Shown: positions 43,201 through 53,000 of the stretch, one piece after another
Numbering within the stretch: the stretch's first letter is position 1
Layout of the letters: each line of letters begins with the position of its first letter
DNA from: SZUA-35 sp965530755
Lineage (GTDB): Bacteria; Actinomycetota; Acidimicrobiia; Acidimicrobiales; SZUA-35
Reading direction: 5' to 3'
Assembly (NCBI GenBank): GCA_965530755.1
Contig: CBESNA010000020.1
Location: 1 to 64,000 of the forward strand
Length of the DNA: 64,000 nt
Translations under genes and position numbers: made by a program
Notes under the pieces: model-generated
Seen by the model: only the letters and a program-made list of their open reading frames with translations
The model's database searches: none
Told to the model about the DNA's origin: nothing

Positions 43201-43719
43201 TCAGGTTTCGGCGGATGCAGTCTGGCCGGGCATCGGCGACACCGTCGAATCTGCCCGCCCCGTCATGAACAGGGCCAACACGCTCGCGACGGCGAACAGC
43301 AGTCCGACCCCGCTGATCAGGTACCAGCTCGTCGTGATGTCATCATCCTGCACACTGATGCGCAGTCCTGCCAAGCCGTCACGTCCCTCGAAGACGCTGA
43401 CGATCACACCGTCGTAGCTGCCACAGCACGGCTTGATCAACGTCGTCGACGGGCCAAACGGCCGTCCGCCATTCTCGAAGCCCTCGGTGTGAAGCGTTGC
43501 GATGACGTCCTTCACCGTGGCACCGACAAGGCGGTATGCGAGCAGGAAGTCGTCCTCGGTCAGCGGACCGTCGACGGTCTCCTCTACGACAACGGCGGCG
43601 CCGGCAGGTACGGGCACGAGGTCGAGCACCTGGTGCTTCAGTCGCCAGACGCTGACATGGGGGAAGGCGATCACGGCACAGCCGACCACGAAAACGAGGA
43701 ACAGGGCTGCTCTGCGCAT
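43201..43719 (-). CDS. hypothetical membrane protein, two helices
   Basis: 172 residues from ATG 43719 (GTG 43740 also possible). An N-terminal membrane helix (RRAALFLVFVVGCAVIAFPH) and a C-terminal one (TSWYLISGVGLLFAVASVLA, about 140-160) enclose an extracytoplasmic domain of about 110 residues containing TTLIKPCCGSYDGVIVSVFE. The adjacent CC pair and GSYDG are the only distinctive residues. No family recognised. Located 31 bp after ligD on the same strand, before the SRPBCC gene. Confidence 0.62.
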   Translation of the reverse strand: MRRAALFLVFVVGCAVIAFPHVSVWRLKHQVLDLVPVPAGAAVVVEETVDGPLTEDDFLLAYRLVGATVKDVIATLHTEGFENGGRPFGPSTTLIKPCCGSYDGVIVSVFEGRDGLAGLRISVQDDDITTSWYLISGVGLLFAVASVLALFMTGRADSTVSPMPGQTASAET

Positions 43720-43750
43720 TGAGCGACGGTATCGGACCACTCAGAGCAGG

Positions 43751-45598
43751 TCAGAGCAGGTGTTGTGCCGCTTCCATGATCGTCGCCGTCGGTCGCTCTC
43801 GGGCCTTCCACGGATCGATGCCGGCGAGGAGCCGTTCTCCCATGGTCCGCATCGTGATCATCCGTGGGTGAAAATCGTCGGCGAGTGCCTCGTCCCAGGA
43901 GAGGGGAGCTGCGACCGAGGCCTCGGGGACGGCCCGGAGTGAGTACGGCGCTGCGGCATGGGACGAGTGGCCGTTGCGCAACACGTCGATGAACAGTCGC
44001 CCCTTGCGATCCTTCTTGGCGAACTCGAGGGTGAACAGATCCGGCTCCGCCATCACGAGGTCCCAGGCGAGCCGTTCGGCGAACGCCTTCGTCGCCGGGA
44101 AGCCGACGCCGGACCCGGGTTCGTCGATGACGTCGACGTGGATGTGCAGGCCCTTCGATCCCGATGTCTTCACCCGAGGCGCCAGCCCCAACTCCTCGAG
44201 CCGATCGCGCAGCATCCTTGCCGCCAACTGGACCGGGCCGAGATCCGGGTCGGACGGGTCGAGATCCCAGATGATCTCGATCGGTCGGTCCGGGTCATCG
44301 GCACCCGAGAGAAGGGTGTGGAACACGATGGTGCCCTGGTTGGCGAGATAGACGAGCCCGTTGGCGTCGTGGATGACCGAGTAGACGATCTGTCCCTTGC
44401 TTCGCGAGGCCACCGTCAGTCGTGAGATGTAGTCCGGCACGTGGTCCGGGGTGTTCTTCTGGTAGAAGCCCTTCTTCGTGATCCCGCTCGGAAAGCGTTC
44501 GAGCACGAGCGGTCGATCGGCCACCTCGACCAGCATCTTGTCGGCAACGCGCTGATAGTGGCCGACCATCTCACCCTTCGTTCCCTCGATGTCGGCGAAG
44601 AGGATCTTGTCGAGGCTCGACAGCGCAACGGTTGTCGGTGATGGCTGCTTCTCCACGTCGATCGGATCCTTGTCCGGCCGGAGGCCGAGGTAGCGAGGGT
44701 GGCGAATGAGCCCTGACGAGGTCCATTCGCTGAACCCAACTTCGCACACGAGGACGGGCTCGACCCACCGCGCCGTCCTCAATTCGGTGGGAATGCCGTC
44801 AAGTGCGGTGTCCGGTCGTTCGATCGCTGCCAGCTGCTCCTGCAACGACCGCAAGGTCGCGTCGTCGAATCCGGTGCCGACGCGGCCGGAGTAGACGAGC
44901 GTTCCATCGACACGGGTCGCCAGCCCGAGGGCGCCGAAGCCCGTGCGACCGCCCTTCGGCGGTGTCCAGCCAACGATCACGAAGTCGTCCCGGAGGAGGC
45001 ACTTCAGTTTTTGCCAATTCCGGGCTCGACCAGGCTTGTAGATGGCATCCCGACGCTTGGCGATCAGGCCCTCCCAGCCATCGTTCGCCGCTTGGGCGAA
45101 CAGGTCCTCGGCGCTCCCGACGAGGACCTCGCTCAATTGCAGCGTGGCGTCGAACTCGAACCCATCGGACAGAAGCGCTCGACGCCGATCGAGCGAGATG
45201 GGTCGCAGGTCGACACCTTCGAGCTCGAGAAGATCGAAAGCGACGAACCGGAGGGGCACGGCCTCGACTTCACCTGGAGCGGCGGGGCGAGTGGCCGGCC
45301 GCTGCTGGAGGCGTTCAAAACTTGATGCGTCCCCCCGGGGAGACGCGACCACCTCCCCGTCGACGACGAAGTCGCCGTATGGCTGGTCCTGGAGTGCGGA
45401 GACGACCTCGGGGTAGGAAGCGGTTGCGTCGAGGCCGTTCCTGGTGCGGAGTGTGACCTGTCCGTCGACAGACACACCGACGAGCCGGTAGCCATCGAAC
45501 TTGCGCTCGAGTTGCCACGCCTCTCGATCACGATCGATACGGCCGACAGCTTCGTCATCGCCGGGCGAGGCCAGCATGACCTCCACCCGTGTGGTCAC
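43751..45598 (-). CDS. ligD: LigD: ATP-dependent DNA ligase fused to polymerase domain
   Basis: 615 residues. Residues about 1-300 are the ligase: the adenylated lysine K33 in ERKFDGYRL, then DGEVVASPRGD, GWEGLIAKRRD and NWQKLKCLLRDDFVIVGW, plus the OB fold with the WVEPVLVCEVGFSEWTSSG end. Residues about 325-610 are the primase-like polymerase: the metal-binding IWDLDPSDPD and KTSGSKGLHIHVDV. The 3'-phosphoesterase domain found in many LigD proteins is absent, so the order is ligase-polymerase, as in Bacillus, not the mycobacterial order. With Ku it performs non-homologous end joining. Its start overlaps the ku stop by 4 bp. Confidence 0.94.
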   Translation of the reverse strand: MTTRVEVMLASPGDDEAVGRIDRDREAWQLERKFDGYRLVGVSVDGQVTLRTRNGLDATASYPEVVSALQDQPYGDFVVDGEVVASPRGDASSFERLQQRPATRPAAPGEVEAVPLRFVAFDLLELEGVDLRPISLDRRRALLSDGFEFDATLQLSEVLVGSAEDLFAQAANDGWEGLIAKRRDAIYKPGRARNWQKLKCLLRDDFVIVGWTPPKGGRTGFGALGLATRVDGTLVYSGRVGTGFDDATLRSLQEQLAAIERPDTALDGIPTELRTARWVEPVLVCEVGFSEWTSSGLIRHPRYLGLRPDKDPIDVEKQPSPTTVALSSLDKILFADIEGTKGEMVGHYQRVADKMLVEVADRPLVLERFPSGITKKGFYQKNTPDHVPDYISRLTVASRSKGQIVYSVIHDANGLVYLANQGTIVFHTLLSGADDPDRPIEIIWDLDPSDPDLGPVQLAARMLRDRLEELGLAPRVKTSGSKGLHIHVDVIDEPGSGVGFPATKAFAERLAWDLVMAEPDLFTLEFAKKDRKGRLFIDVLRNGHSSHAAAPYSLRAVPEASVAAPLSWDEALADDFHPRMITMRTMGERLLAGIDPWKARERPTATIMEAAQHLL

Positions 45599-46554
45599 GC
45601 CGACTTGCGAGCCGGGGCCTTCTTGGCAGCGGCCTTCTTGCTCGTTGCCTTCTTGGCCGTCGACTTCTTGGCCACCGCCTTCTTCGTTGCGGCTTTCTCG
45701 ATCTTGGTCGACGCCTCGGCGCCGTCGGCGTCCGCGTCAGCAGCCACACTTGACGTCGGGTGGCGTTCGCGCGCCGCCTTCGCGGCGGCGACGCTCGCCT
45801 CCAGGGCTGCTGCGAGATCGATGATCTCGGCGGTGGGCTCGTCGTCCTCCAGTGGTGCCAGCTCCTCACCATCGACCTTGGCCTGGATGAGGTCGAGGAC
45901 ACGCTGGCGATGGTCGTCCTCGAACTTCGCCGGCTCGAATGGTTCGGTGAGCGACTCGATGAGCTGCTCGGCCATCGCCAGCTCTGCCGGCTTCACCTCG
46001 ACGTCCTCGAGATGCTCGAAGGCTTCGATCTCGTTGAAGTCTGCGACCTCGTCGCCGTAGACCATCGTCGACAGGAGCAGCTTGCCGTCCGCTGCCCGTA
46101 GCGCGCACAGGTACTGCTTGGTCCGCATGACGAAGCTGGCGATGGCCACCATTCCTGCGCTCTCCATCGCCTGTTCGAGCACGGCATATGCCTTCGCCGA
46201 CAGCTCGTCCGGTGCGACGACGTAGGCGCTGTCGAAGTAGAGCGGATCGATTTCGGAGAGCTGGACGAACTCGACGATGTCGATGGTGCGGCTCTTCTTG
46301 GGGTCGAGCGTGGTCAGTTCCTCGTCGGTGATGATGACGTAGTTGCCCTTCGTGACCTCGTAGCCCTTCACGATGTCGTCGTAGGCGACTTCCTCGCCGG
46401 TCTCGGCCGAGACCCGCTTCATCTTCACCCTCGACCCGGTTTCGCTGTCGAGCTGGTTGAAGGACACGTTCTTGCGCCGAACCGCCGGAAAGAGGCGGAT
46501 CGGAATCGAGATGAGGCCAAATGAAATGGCACCGCTCCAAATTGGTCGGGGCAA
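45595..46554 (-). CDS. ku: Ku DNA end-binding protein
   Basis: 319 residues from TTG 46554, with AAGGAG 9 nt upstream. The N-terminus PRPIWSGAISFGLISIPIRL and KGYEVTKGNYVIITDEELTT are Ku signatures, and MRTKQYLCALRAADGKLLLS follows. The C-terminus is a Lys/Ala tail (from about residue 280: repeated AKK and ATKK), as in mycobacterial Ku, which helps DNA binding and mobility. Ku dimers thread onto DNA ends and recruit LigD, encoded immediately downstream with a 4-bp overlap. A good sigma70-like promoter lies 43-70 bp upstream. Confidence 0.96.
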   Translation of the reverse strand: MPRPIWSGAISFGLISIPIRLFPAVRRKNVSFNQLDSETGSRVKMKRVSAETGEEVAYDDIVKGYEVTKGNYVIITDEELTTLDPKKSRTIDIVEFVQLSEIDPLYFDSAYVVAPDELSAKAYAVLEQAMESAGMVAIASFVMRTKQYLCALRAADGKLLLSTMVYGDEVADFNEIEAFEHLEDVEVKPAELAMAEQLIESLTEPFEPAKFEDDHRQRVLDLIQAKVDGEELAPLEDDEPTAEIIDLAAALEASVAAAKAARERHPTSSVAADADADGAEASTKIEKAATKKAVAKKSTAKKATSKKAAAKKAPARKSA

Positions 46555-46596
46555 GACGAACTCCTTCGGTCAGCACTCCGCCAAACCGGAGCCCTA

Positions 46597-46624
46597 TTCA
46601 TACAGGACAAGACGCCGAAGTCAA
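46597..46624 (-). promoter_or_regulatory. ku-ligD promoter
   Basis: On the minus strand TTGACT (46624-46619), 16 bp, TATGAA (46602-46597), then about 42 bp to the TTG start with its AAGGAG site. Unlike sbcD and addB, this unit has a leader and a housekeeping-type promoter. Confidence 0.6.
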
Positions 46625-46644
46625 TCGTCAGATGTCTGCATCGG

Positions 46645-49600
46645 TCAGGTCGTCAGGGTGTCCCTCACCCGACGCTTCGCCACCTCGAGGTCGGCCACGG
46701 ACCGTTCGATCGCGCCCTTCGTGTTGCAGAAGACGAAGCGGCAATCGGTCACGGTTCGACCTGTGACCGTTTCGAGCGCCACGGCGTAGGACGCTGCTTG
46801 GAGTTCATAGGTGGCCAGCTTGGCGTCGATCTCGGCCTCGGTTCGCGCCGTGTCCGTCTTGTAGTCGATCACGACGAGCCCTTCGGGGGTGTCGACCAGG
46901 AGATCGACATACCCCTCGATCACACGATCGCCGACGGGCGCCGCCACGAACAGCTCCTTGTGGTGACGATGGGCAACGGCAAGCGCCACTGCCTCGGAGC
47001 CGAGCGCCGACCGAGCCAGCAGCGCAACCACTCCTTCGTGATCCGGTATCGACTCGATCGCGCACTGTTGACGAACGTGCACGTCGAGATCGACCGGGTC
47101 GGCGAGGTCAACCATCTGGAGAACGGCGTGGGTCGCCGAGCCGATGGCCGATCCGGCTCGACCGCGTCGACGGATCGGGACCACACCTTCATCGGGTTGG
47201 TCGGCTCCGTCGTCGTCGCCGCCCTCGATCCCAACGAGGTCCGATTCAACGTCGCCCGCGCCTGCTCGGTCCTTTTGCGCCGCGATGGCAATACCGGTCG
47301 CGGACATCACCCGGGGCTCGTCTCCGTTCGCCACCAGTCGAGCTCGAGCATCGATCCAGGAATCTCGATCGTCGAGCGGCAGCGGAACCGCTCGGGGCGC
47401 GCTGGGCGAAGTGTCGATCTCGAGAGGAGGTGGCGGTCTGCGCCACAGATCGACATGGTCGACGTCGTCCCACACGATCTCGGCGAAGCTCGAAGCCTTG
47501 GTCGATCCCTTGTGATGAGCGGACACCACGAGGTGATCCCGGGCCCGGGTCAGACCGACGTAGAGCAGGCGATGTTTCTCGTACTGATCCATTTCCGACT
47601 CGACTGTCGCCCTCGCCTCGAAGCCGAGGGTCGCTGCATCTTTGCGAACACGGACCTCCGGCGTCCCGTCGTCCCTCCAAAGCACGCCGATGCCCGAGCG
47701 CCGGTTGGTGAGTTGCGTGGTCATGCCGGACAGGATCGTGATCGGGAACTCGAGCCCCTTGGAACCGTGGATCGTCATGATGCGGACGGCGTCGTCATCG
47801 GTCTCGGGCAGCAGGGGCTCGTGGACTCGGGCGAGGTCCGCTCCCTGCAGCGCAGCCCAGTCGAGGAATGCTCGGAGATCACCACCGACCGACTCCTCGA
47901 ACGACCGAGCCTGGTCGAGGAGAAACCGGAGCCGACGCCACACGTCGGCGGGGCGGGTCGACCCGAACCCCAGCATCGCTGCTTGGCGTTCGCGTAGGAG
48001 GCGATCGAGGACGACCGAGGGGCTCGACCACCAGCGTGCTTCCCACAGCGATCGCAGGTGGGCGAACGCGACGCTGACCGGATGATCGGCATCGAGCGAC
48101 TCGGGCGGCGCCGACCGAAGATCCCATTGCCCGCCCGCGTCGACGTGTGTGAACAGATCGGTGTCGGCGCATGCATAGAGCGGCGAACGCAAGGCGGCGA
48201 CCAGGCTGAGAGCATCGGTCGGGTCATCGACGGCCCGGAGTGCAGCGAGCACGTCGCTGACCTCCTGAGTGGCGTAGACCAACGTGCCCGTCGACAGCCG
48301 ATAGGAGATGTCCCGTTCGTCGAGCGCCGCTCGCAGGAACGGGAGCGATGTCCGGGTCGGGACCAGAATCGCGATGTCGGACAGCTCAGCCGATCGCCAA
48401 CCACGGTCGCCGTCGCCGATCGGCCATGCCTCGGGGCGAGCGATCACGTCAGCGATCACCTCGGCGACATCGTCCGCCTCGAGCTCGCGGAGCTCGGCTG
48501 CTTTGACCTTCGGGTCGTCGTGGGGTCCTCCCAACAGGACCGGGCGATGGTCGGCGCCGGAATCGGCTGCACGATGAGCAACGAGCCGTTCATACGCCGG
48601 CTGGCGGTCGTCGATACCCGAACCCATGAGCTGGGTGAACAGGACGTTGATCCAGTCGAGAATCGGCTCGACCGTACGGAAGTTGGTGGTGAGCCGGGCG
48701 TAGGTGCCGTCTGGCCCGAAGCGCTCGCGAGCTTCGAGGAAGAGTCCGATGTCTGCTCGACGGAAGCGGTAGATCGACTGCTTCGGATCACCGACGAAGA
48801 ACAGTCTCCCGCTCTCGACGGCGAGGTCTTGCCATCGTTCGTCGCCCGATGAGACGGCGGCCGCGATTCGTAGGGCCAGCTCGATCTGAATCGGGTCGGT
48901 GTCCTGGAATTCGTCGAGCAGGAGGTGGGTGAAGCGCTCGTGGAGCGCCATCCGGGCTTCCTCGTTGGCGCGCAGCATCTCGCGGGCAAGGACGAGCAGA
49001 TCGTGGAACTCCAAGCCACCATCGGCCCGACGCTGCTCGGCAGCGTCGAGGACGTCTCGGGCGATCGGCAAGACGAACCGTTCGATGACATCGGCCTTCA
49101 CTCGCTGCACGAGGTCATCCTTGGCGACATTGAGGTCGGAGATCAGCGACCGGATGCCGGCGGCGTCGCCGCCCCAGTTGCCTTTGATTCCACCCCTCCC
49201 CGTGAACTTGGTTTCGGACAGCGCAGCGACGCGGCGGAGCGGATCGGCGATCGCCTGAAGTCGTTCGAGGTCGGGGATCAACGACGTGGTGAGGTGCACG
49301 TAGAGGAGGTCGGTCTGGTCGGTACAGACGTCGAGGCACGACATGACGGTGTGGGCCGCGTGATCGAGGGCCCCGAAGGTGATCGGCAGCAACGAATCGT
49401 CGGTGGCCCCCGCGACGACTGCGGGCAACCGATCCCAGTTCTGGTTGAAGTCAGCGGCGACGTCCTTCAACGTCGGCTGGCCGTTGTACACCGACTCGAG
49501 CGGTACGCCGAGCAACGCCGCCCGCACCAGCAGTTCGTCGTTGGCGGGGTCGTCGTACAGGGCATCGACGAAACGTCGCCACCGATCCTCGGCCGCGAGC

Positions 49601-50007
49601 TGGGAGGACACCTCGTCGAGCACACGCACCTGCGGTGGAAGCCGCGCCGACACGGCCAACTCCGACAGGATGCGGCTGGCGAATCCGTGCAGCGTGGAGA
49701 TTGCTGCGAGGTCGGCATCGTCGATGGCGACGCGGGCCCGTTCCCGTTGCTCGTCGGTGGAGTCCTCGGCGTCACGGAGCTGCTCGAACTGCACGCGGAT
49801 ACGAGCCTGGAGCTCGGCAGCCGCCGCCTCGGTGAACGTGATGGCCGCCACCCGCGAGAGCCGGACGCCGCGGTCGATCACGAGGTTGACGATTCGGGCT
49901 ACCAGCGCGCTGGTCTTGCCACTTCCGGCGCCGGCTTCCACGAAGAGGGTCTGGTCGAGACCGCCTTTGGTGATGAGGTTGCGGGTGGGCTGGTCGGACG
50001 GTGTCAC
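46645..50007 (-). CDS. addA: AddA-like UvrD-type helicase/nuclease
   Basis: 1120 residues from GTG 50007. Superfamily 1A helicase: Walker A LFVEAGAGSGKTSALVARIV (about 21-40), AAITFTEAAAAELQARIRVQ, LLLDEFQDTDPIQIELALRI (Walker B), FVGDPKQSIYRFRRADIGLF, TTNFRTVEPILDWIN, IMTIHGSKGLEFPITIL and YVGLTRARDHLVVS. A C-terminal RecB-family nuclease carries GYVDLLVDTPEGLVVIDYKT. This is the motor of a RecBCD-type end-resection machine. It starts 3 bp after the addB stop. Actinobacteria usually have AdnAB, in which both subunits keep helicase motifs; here the partner lacks them, so the AddAB name is used. Confidence 0.88.
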   Translation of the reverse strand: MTPSDQPTRNLITKGGLDQTLFVEAGAGSGKTSALVARIVNLVIDRGVRLSRVAAITFTEAAAAELQARIRVQFEQLRDAEDSTDEQRERARVAIDDADLAAISTLHGFASRILSELAVSARLPPQVRVLDEVSSQLAAEDRWRRFVDALYDDPANDELLVRAALLGVPLESVYNGQPTLKDVAADFNQNWDRLPAVVAGATDDSLLPITFGALDHAAHTVMSCLDVCTDQTDLLYVHLTTSLIPDLERLQAIADPLRRVAALSETKFTGRGGIKGNWGGDAAGIRSLISDLNVAKDDLVQRVKADVIERFVLPIARDVLDAAEQRRADGGLEFHDLLVLAREMLRANEEARMALHERFTHLLLDEFQDTDPIQIELALRIAAAVSSGDERWQDLAVESGRLFFVGDPKQSIYRFRRADIGLFLEARERFGPDGTYARLTTNFRTVEPILDWINVLFTQLMGSGIDDRQPAYERLVAHRAADSGADHRPVLLGGPHDDPKVKAAELRELEADDVAEVIADVIARPEAWPIGDGDRGWRSAELSDIAILVPTRTSLPFLRAALDERDISYRLSTGTLVYATQEVSDVLAALRAVDDPTDALSLVAALRSPLYACADTDLFTHVDAGGQWDLRSAPPESLDADHPVSVAFAHLRSLWEARWWSSPSVVLDRLLRERQAAMLGFGSTRPADVWRRLRFLLDQARSFEESVGGDLRAFLDWAALQGADLARVHEPLLPETDDDAVRIMTIHGSKGLEFPITILSGMTTQLTNRRSGIGVLWRDDGTPEVRVRKDAATLGFEARATVESEMDQYEKHRLLYVGLTRARDHLVVSAHHKGSTKASSFAEIVWDDVDHVDLWRRPPPPLEIDTSPSAPRAVPLPLDDRDSWIDARARLVANGDEPRVMSATGIAIAAQKDRAGAGDVESDLVGIEGGDDDGADQPDEGVVPIRRRGRAGSAIGSATHAVLQMVDLADPVDLDVHVRQQCAIESIPDHEGVVALLARSALGSEAVALAVAHRHHKELFVAAPVGDRVIEGYVDLLVDTPEGLVVIDYKTDTARTEAEIDAKLATYELQAASYAVALETVTGRTVTDCRFVFCNTKGAIERSVADLEVAKRRVRDTLTT

Positions 50008-50010
50008 GAA

Positions 50011-53000
50011 TCAGCCCCCCGACTCTGACGTCTCTGGGTCGATCCACACCAACGCAGGGCGGTGCACGAGTCGACCGACCTTCTCGGCTGCGTGCTCTCC
50101 GCGGTCTCGGTCGCACACGGCGTCGAAGGCGCAGTACTTGCACGTGTCGTTGGTGCCAGACCAGCTGTCCCACTCCCCCGGGTCGGTCGCGAACTCGCCG
50201 GCTTCGATGCCGTCAGCGATCACCGTGAGTACCGAGATCAGCCGCTGGCGTCGCTCCTCGTCCCAGAGGTAGCCGCTGCGGCGATGAGCGACCGCTTGAT
50301 TGACCTGCCAGTAGTGGGCCTCGACCTCGTCGGCATCGGCGAACTGGCGAGCCGCCTCGGCATAGATGCCGAGCTGCAAGGTGGTACCGGCCCGGACGGG
50401 ATCGCCCTGATCGATCTTGATGTACTCCTTGCCTTTGCCGGTCTTGTAGTCGGAGACGAACGTCCGCCCGTCGGCCGAGCGGTCGAGACGATCGGCCATG
50501 CCACGAAACTGAAGGGTGCGTCCGTCCGGCAGTTCGATCGCAAGAGGCTCGACCCCCTCGAGGCCGAACGGCATCTCGACCCGAACCGGCGTGGCGCGGT
50601 TGGCGAATCGATGGGCGTTGTCCGAGCTGAGGAAATCGTTCAACAACACCAGGAGGTCTTCCCTCGTGATACGCCAGCGCACGGGTCGTCCGGTGCGGCC
50701 CTGAGCTTCGTAGTCGTCGAAGACCTCACCGGCCAATGATGCGACAGCGGCCCGGTGTGCGTCGCTCCACGGCTCGTCCCACGCCGGCAGCTCATCGGTC
50801 TCCAGGAGCCCTCGAATGAAGGTCTCGAGCACGAGATGCACGCCCGAGCCTCGATCGAGCGCACTGATCTCGACCAGCCGATCGGGATCATCTCGCTCGG
50901 CGAGTTTGAGCACGTATGCCAGGAAGTATCGGTAGCCGCAGGCCGCCCAGGCCTGGAGGCGCGTGGGCGAGAGCGGACGGTCGGCCGTGTTGCCGAGATC
51001 GTGGCCGGCGAGGTTGCCGTCCCACTTCGTGAACTCGGAACTGCGTCTGGCACGACTGGCCTCGATGCCACGTCTGGAGTGTTCGGACGCCGGATGATCT
51101 GCCGCATCGCCACCGATGGTGACATGGTGCTCGACCGCCGCCAGATCACGCTCGACGATCGAACCGTGCACAGGCGCGGTGGACAGCCCGGCGTGATGCG
51201 AAGGCACCACCTCCACCACCGGTTCACCGAGCGCCGCGAAGTCGGTGGCCCGGATCGGGCGTCCGGCACGCTCGCTGGCCGAGTCGAGCAACCAGCGAGA
51301 AGGAAGCGACTCGCGGCTGCTGCGCAGATCGCCTCGCGGGAACATCAGCGTGCGATGACCTTCGGGGGCTGCGGCGATGGCCGCCAGGAATTGCCGATGC
51401 TGTTCGCCGAGCTGGCCGGCCCGCAGCTCGAGTTCGCCGTTGGCGTTCGCTCGGGCGGCGTCGGGAAGAACAGCATCGTCGCGACGGGGCGCAGGCAGCA
51501 TCCCTTCACGACACCCGACGATGAAGACGGCATCGAGGTCGTGACCGACTGCAGACGAGAGCGGGCCGTAGACGACACCATGGCCGAATCGTCCGGCACG
51601 GCCACGGGCGACGTCGAGCTCCCCCCGGACGGCGCGTACGAACACTGCGTGACTCGGCGACGGTTCGAGTTCATCGAGCACGGCCAGGCGTTCGAGCGCA
51701 GCCTCGACCTGTTCGAAAGCGATCTGCTCGGCTTCGGGCCAACCGGTGTGCCGGTGGGCCGGTCCGAGCAGTCCTCGCAGCAGCGCCGCAGCGGCTTCGG
51801 ACTTGGCCAGCCAGCCGTCAGCGTCATCGACAGAGGCAACCCACTCGGCCGTCGCAGTGATGAATCCACCCAGCTGATCGAGGTCGGCGCGCTCCCGCTC
51901 GATGCGGTCGATGAGCCACGGATCGGGGGCGGAATCCGGTGCGTCGTGGCCGTGGGACCGAGCCCCGCGGGCGATGATCGCCTCGAGCGTGCGATGTCGA
52001 CGCCCGATCTTCGCGTGCCAATCGCCGAGGCCGCCGACGACGCCGATCTCCCTGGTCAGACGCTCCCAGGAGGCCGGGCGGACGTTGACGCCGTCGAGGC
52101 GCAGCGGTCCTCCGCTCACCAGCGCCATCACCCGATCGCGGCGCCAACGCTCGGCCGGCAGCTCGAGCGCAGCGAGCAGGGTGCGGCCGCTGACCGAATC
52201 GGCGAGGCGGGTGCGGGACGGACCGTTCGACGGGATCTCGGCGGCGTCGAGCTGCTGCTGGAGGATGCGGACGTACGGATCGGGAGTGGCGTGGAACACA
52301 CCGATGCGGTCGAAGGGAACCCCGGAGGTGGCGAGTTGGACGATTGAACGCATCACGGCTCGCACCTCCTCGTCGGCATCGGTGACCGAGATGATGCGTT
52401 CGGCGACGGGGATGCCGGCCGACAGGAGGGGCTCGTCGATCTCGACACCGACGGCGGCACACAGATCGAAGACGGGCCGGTCGGCGTCCTCCGCTCCGGT
52501 CAGGCCGACAATCGTGGACAGACGCCCGATGCGTTGGAACGAGCGCATAAGCCGAGTGAGCGGCGCCGACATCGGGGACGGCAGATACCAGATGACGGGC
52601 CCGAGCGATTCCGGGTCGTCGGCGAGGTCGGACCTACGGGCCGCCGCTTCGGCGACGTGGGCCTCGTCGTGGAACCCGACGAGAAGGCGCTGAACCGAAC
52701 GGTGGAACGCAATCGCCGAGCCCGCTGATCGAGACGCGGTGGCGACGCGGTCGAGCGCAGCATTGTTGACGTTGCTGAGCTCACCTGTGAGCCGGGCGAG
52801 CGCCCGCTCGGTGGCCTGGTGATCGGCGACGGCGGCGAAGTGATAGGGGTTGTCGGCCAGCGCAACCCTTACAGCGGCGCCGAGCACGGGGTTGGTGAGC
52901 GGGCGCCGGTCGCCGAGTCGACCGGCGGAGAGCAACTCGGCGAGCCGGAAGGGGGTGACGAACGTGACGTTCGCAATGCCGGCGGGACCGACGGTCCCGC

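Noticed and set aside
50755..52347. 530-codon plus-strand open frame
   Set aside because: Lies wholly antisense to addB, which has clear nuclease and Fe-S motifs; no recognisable domain.
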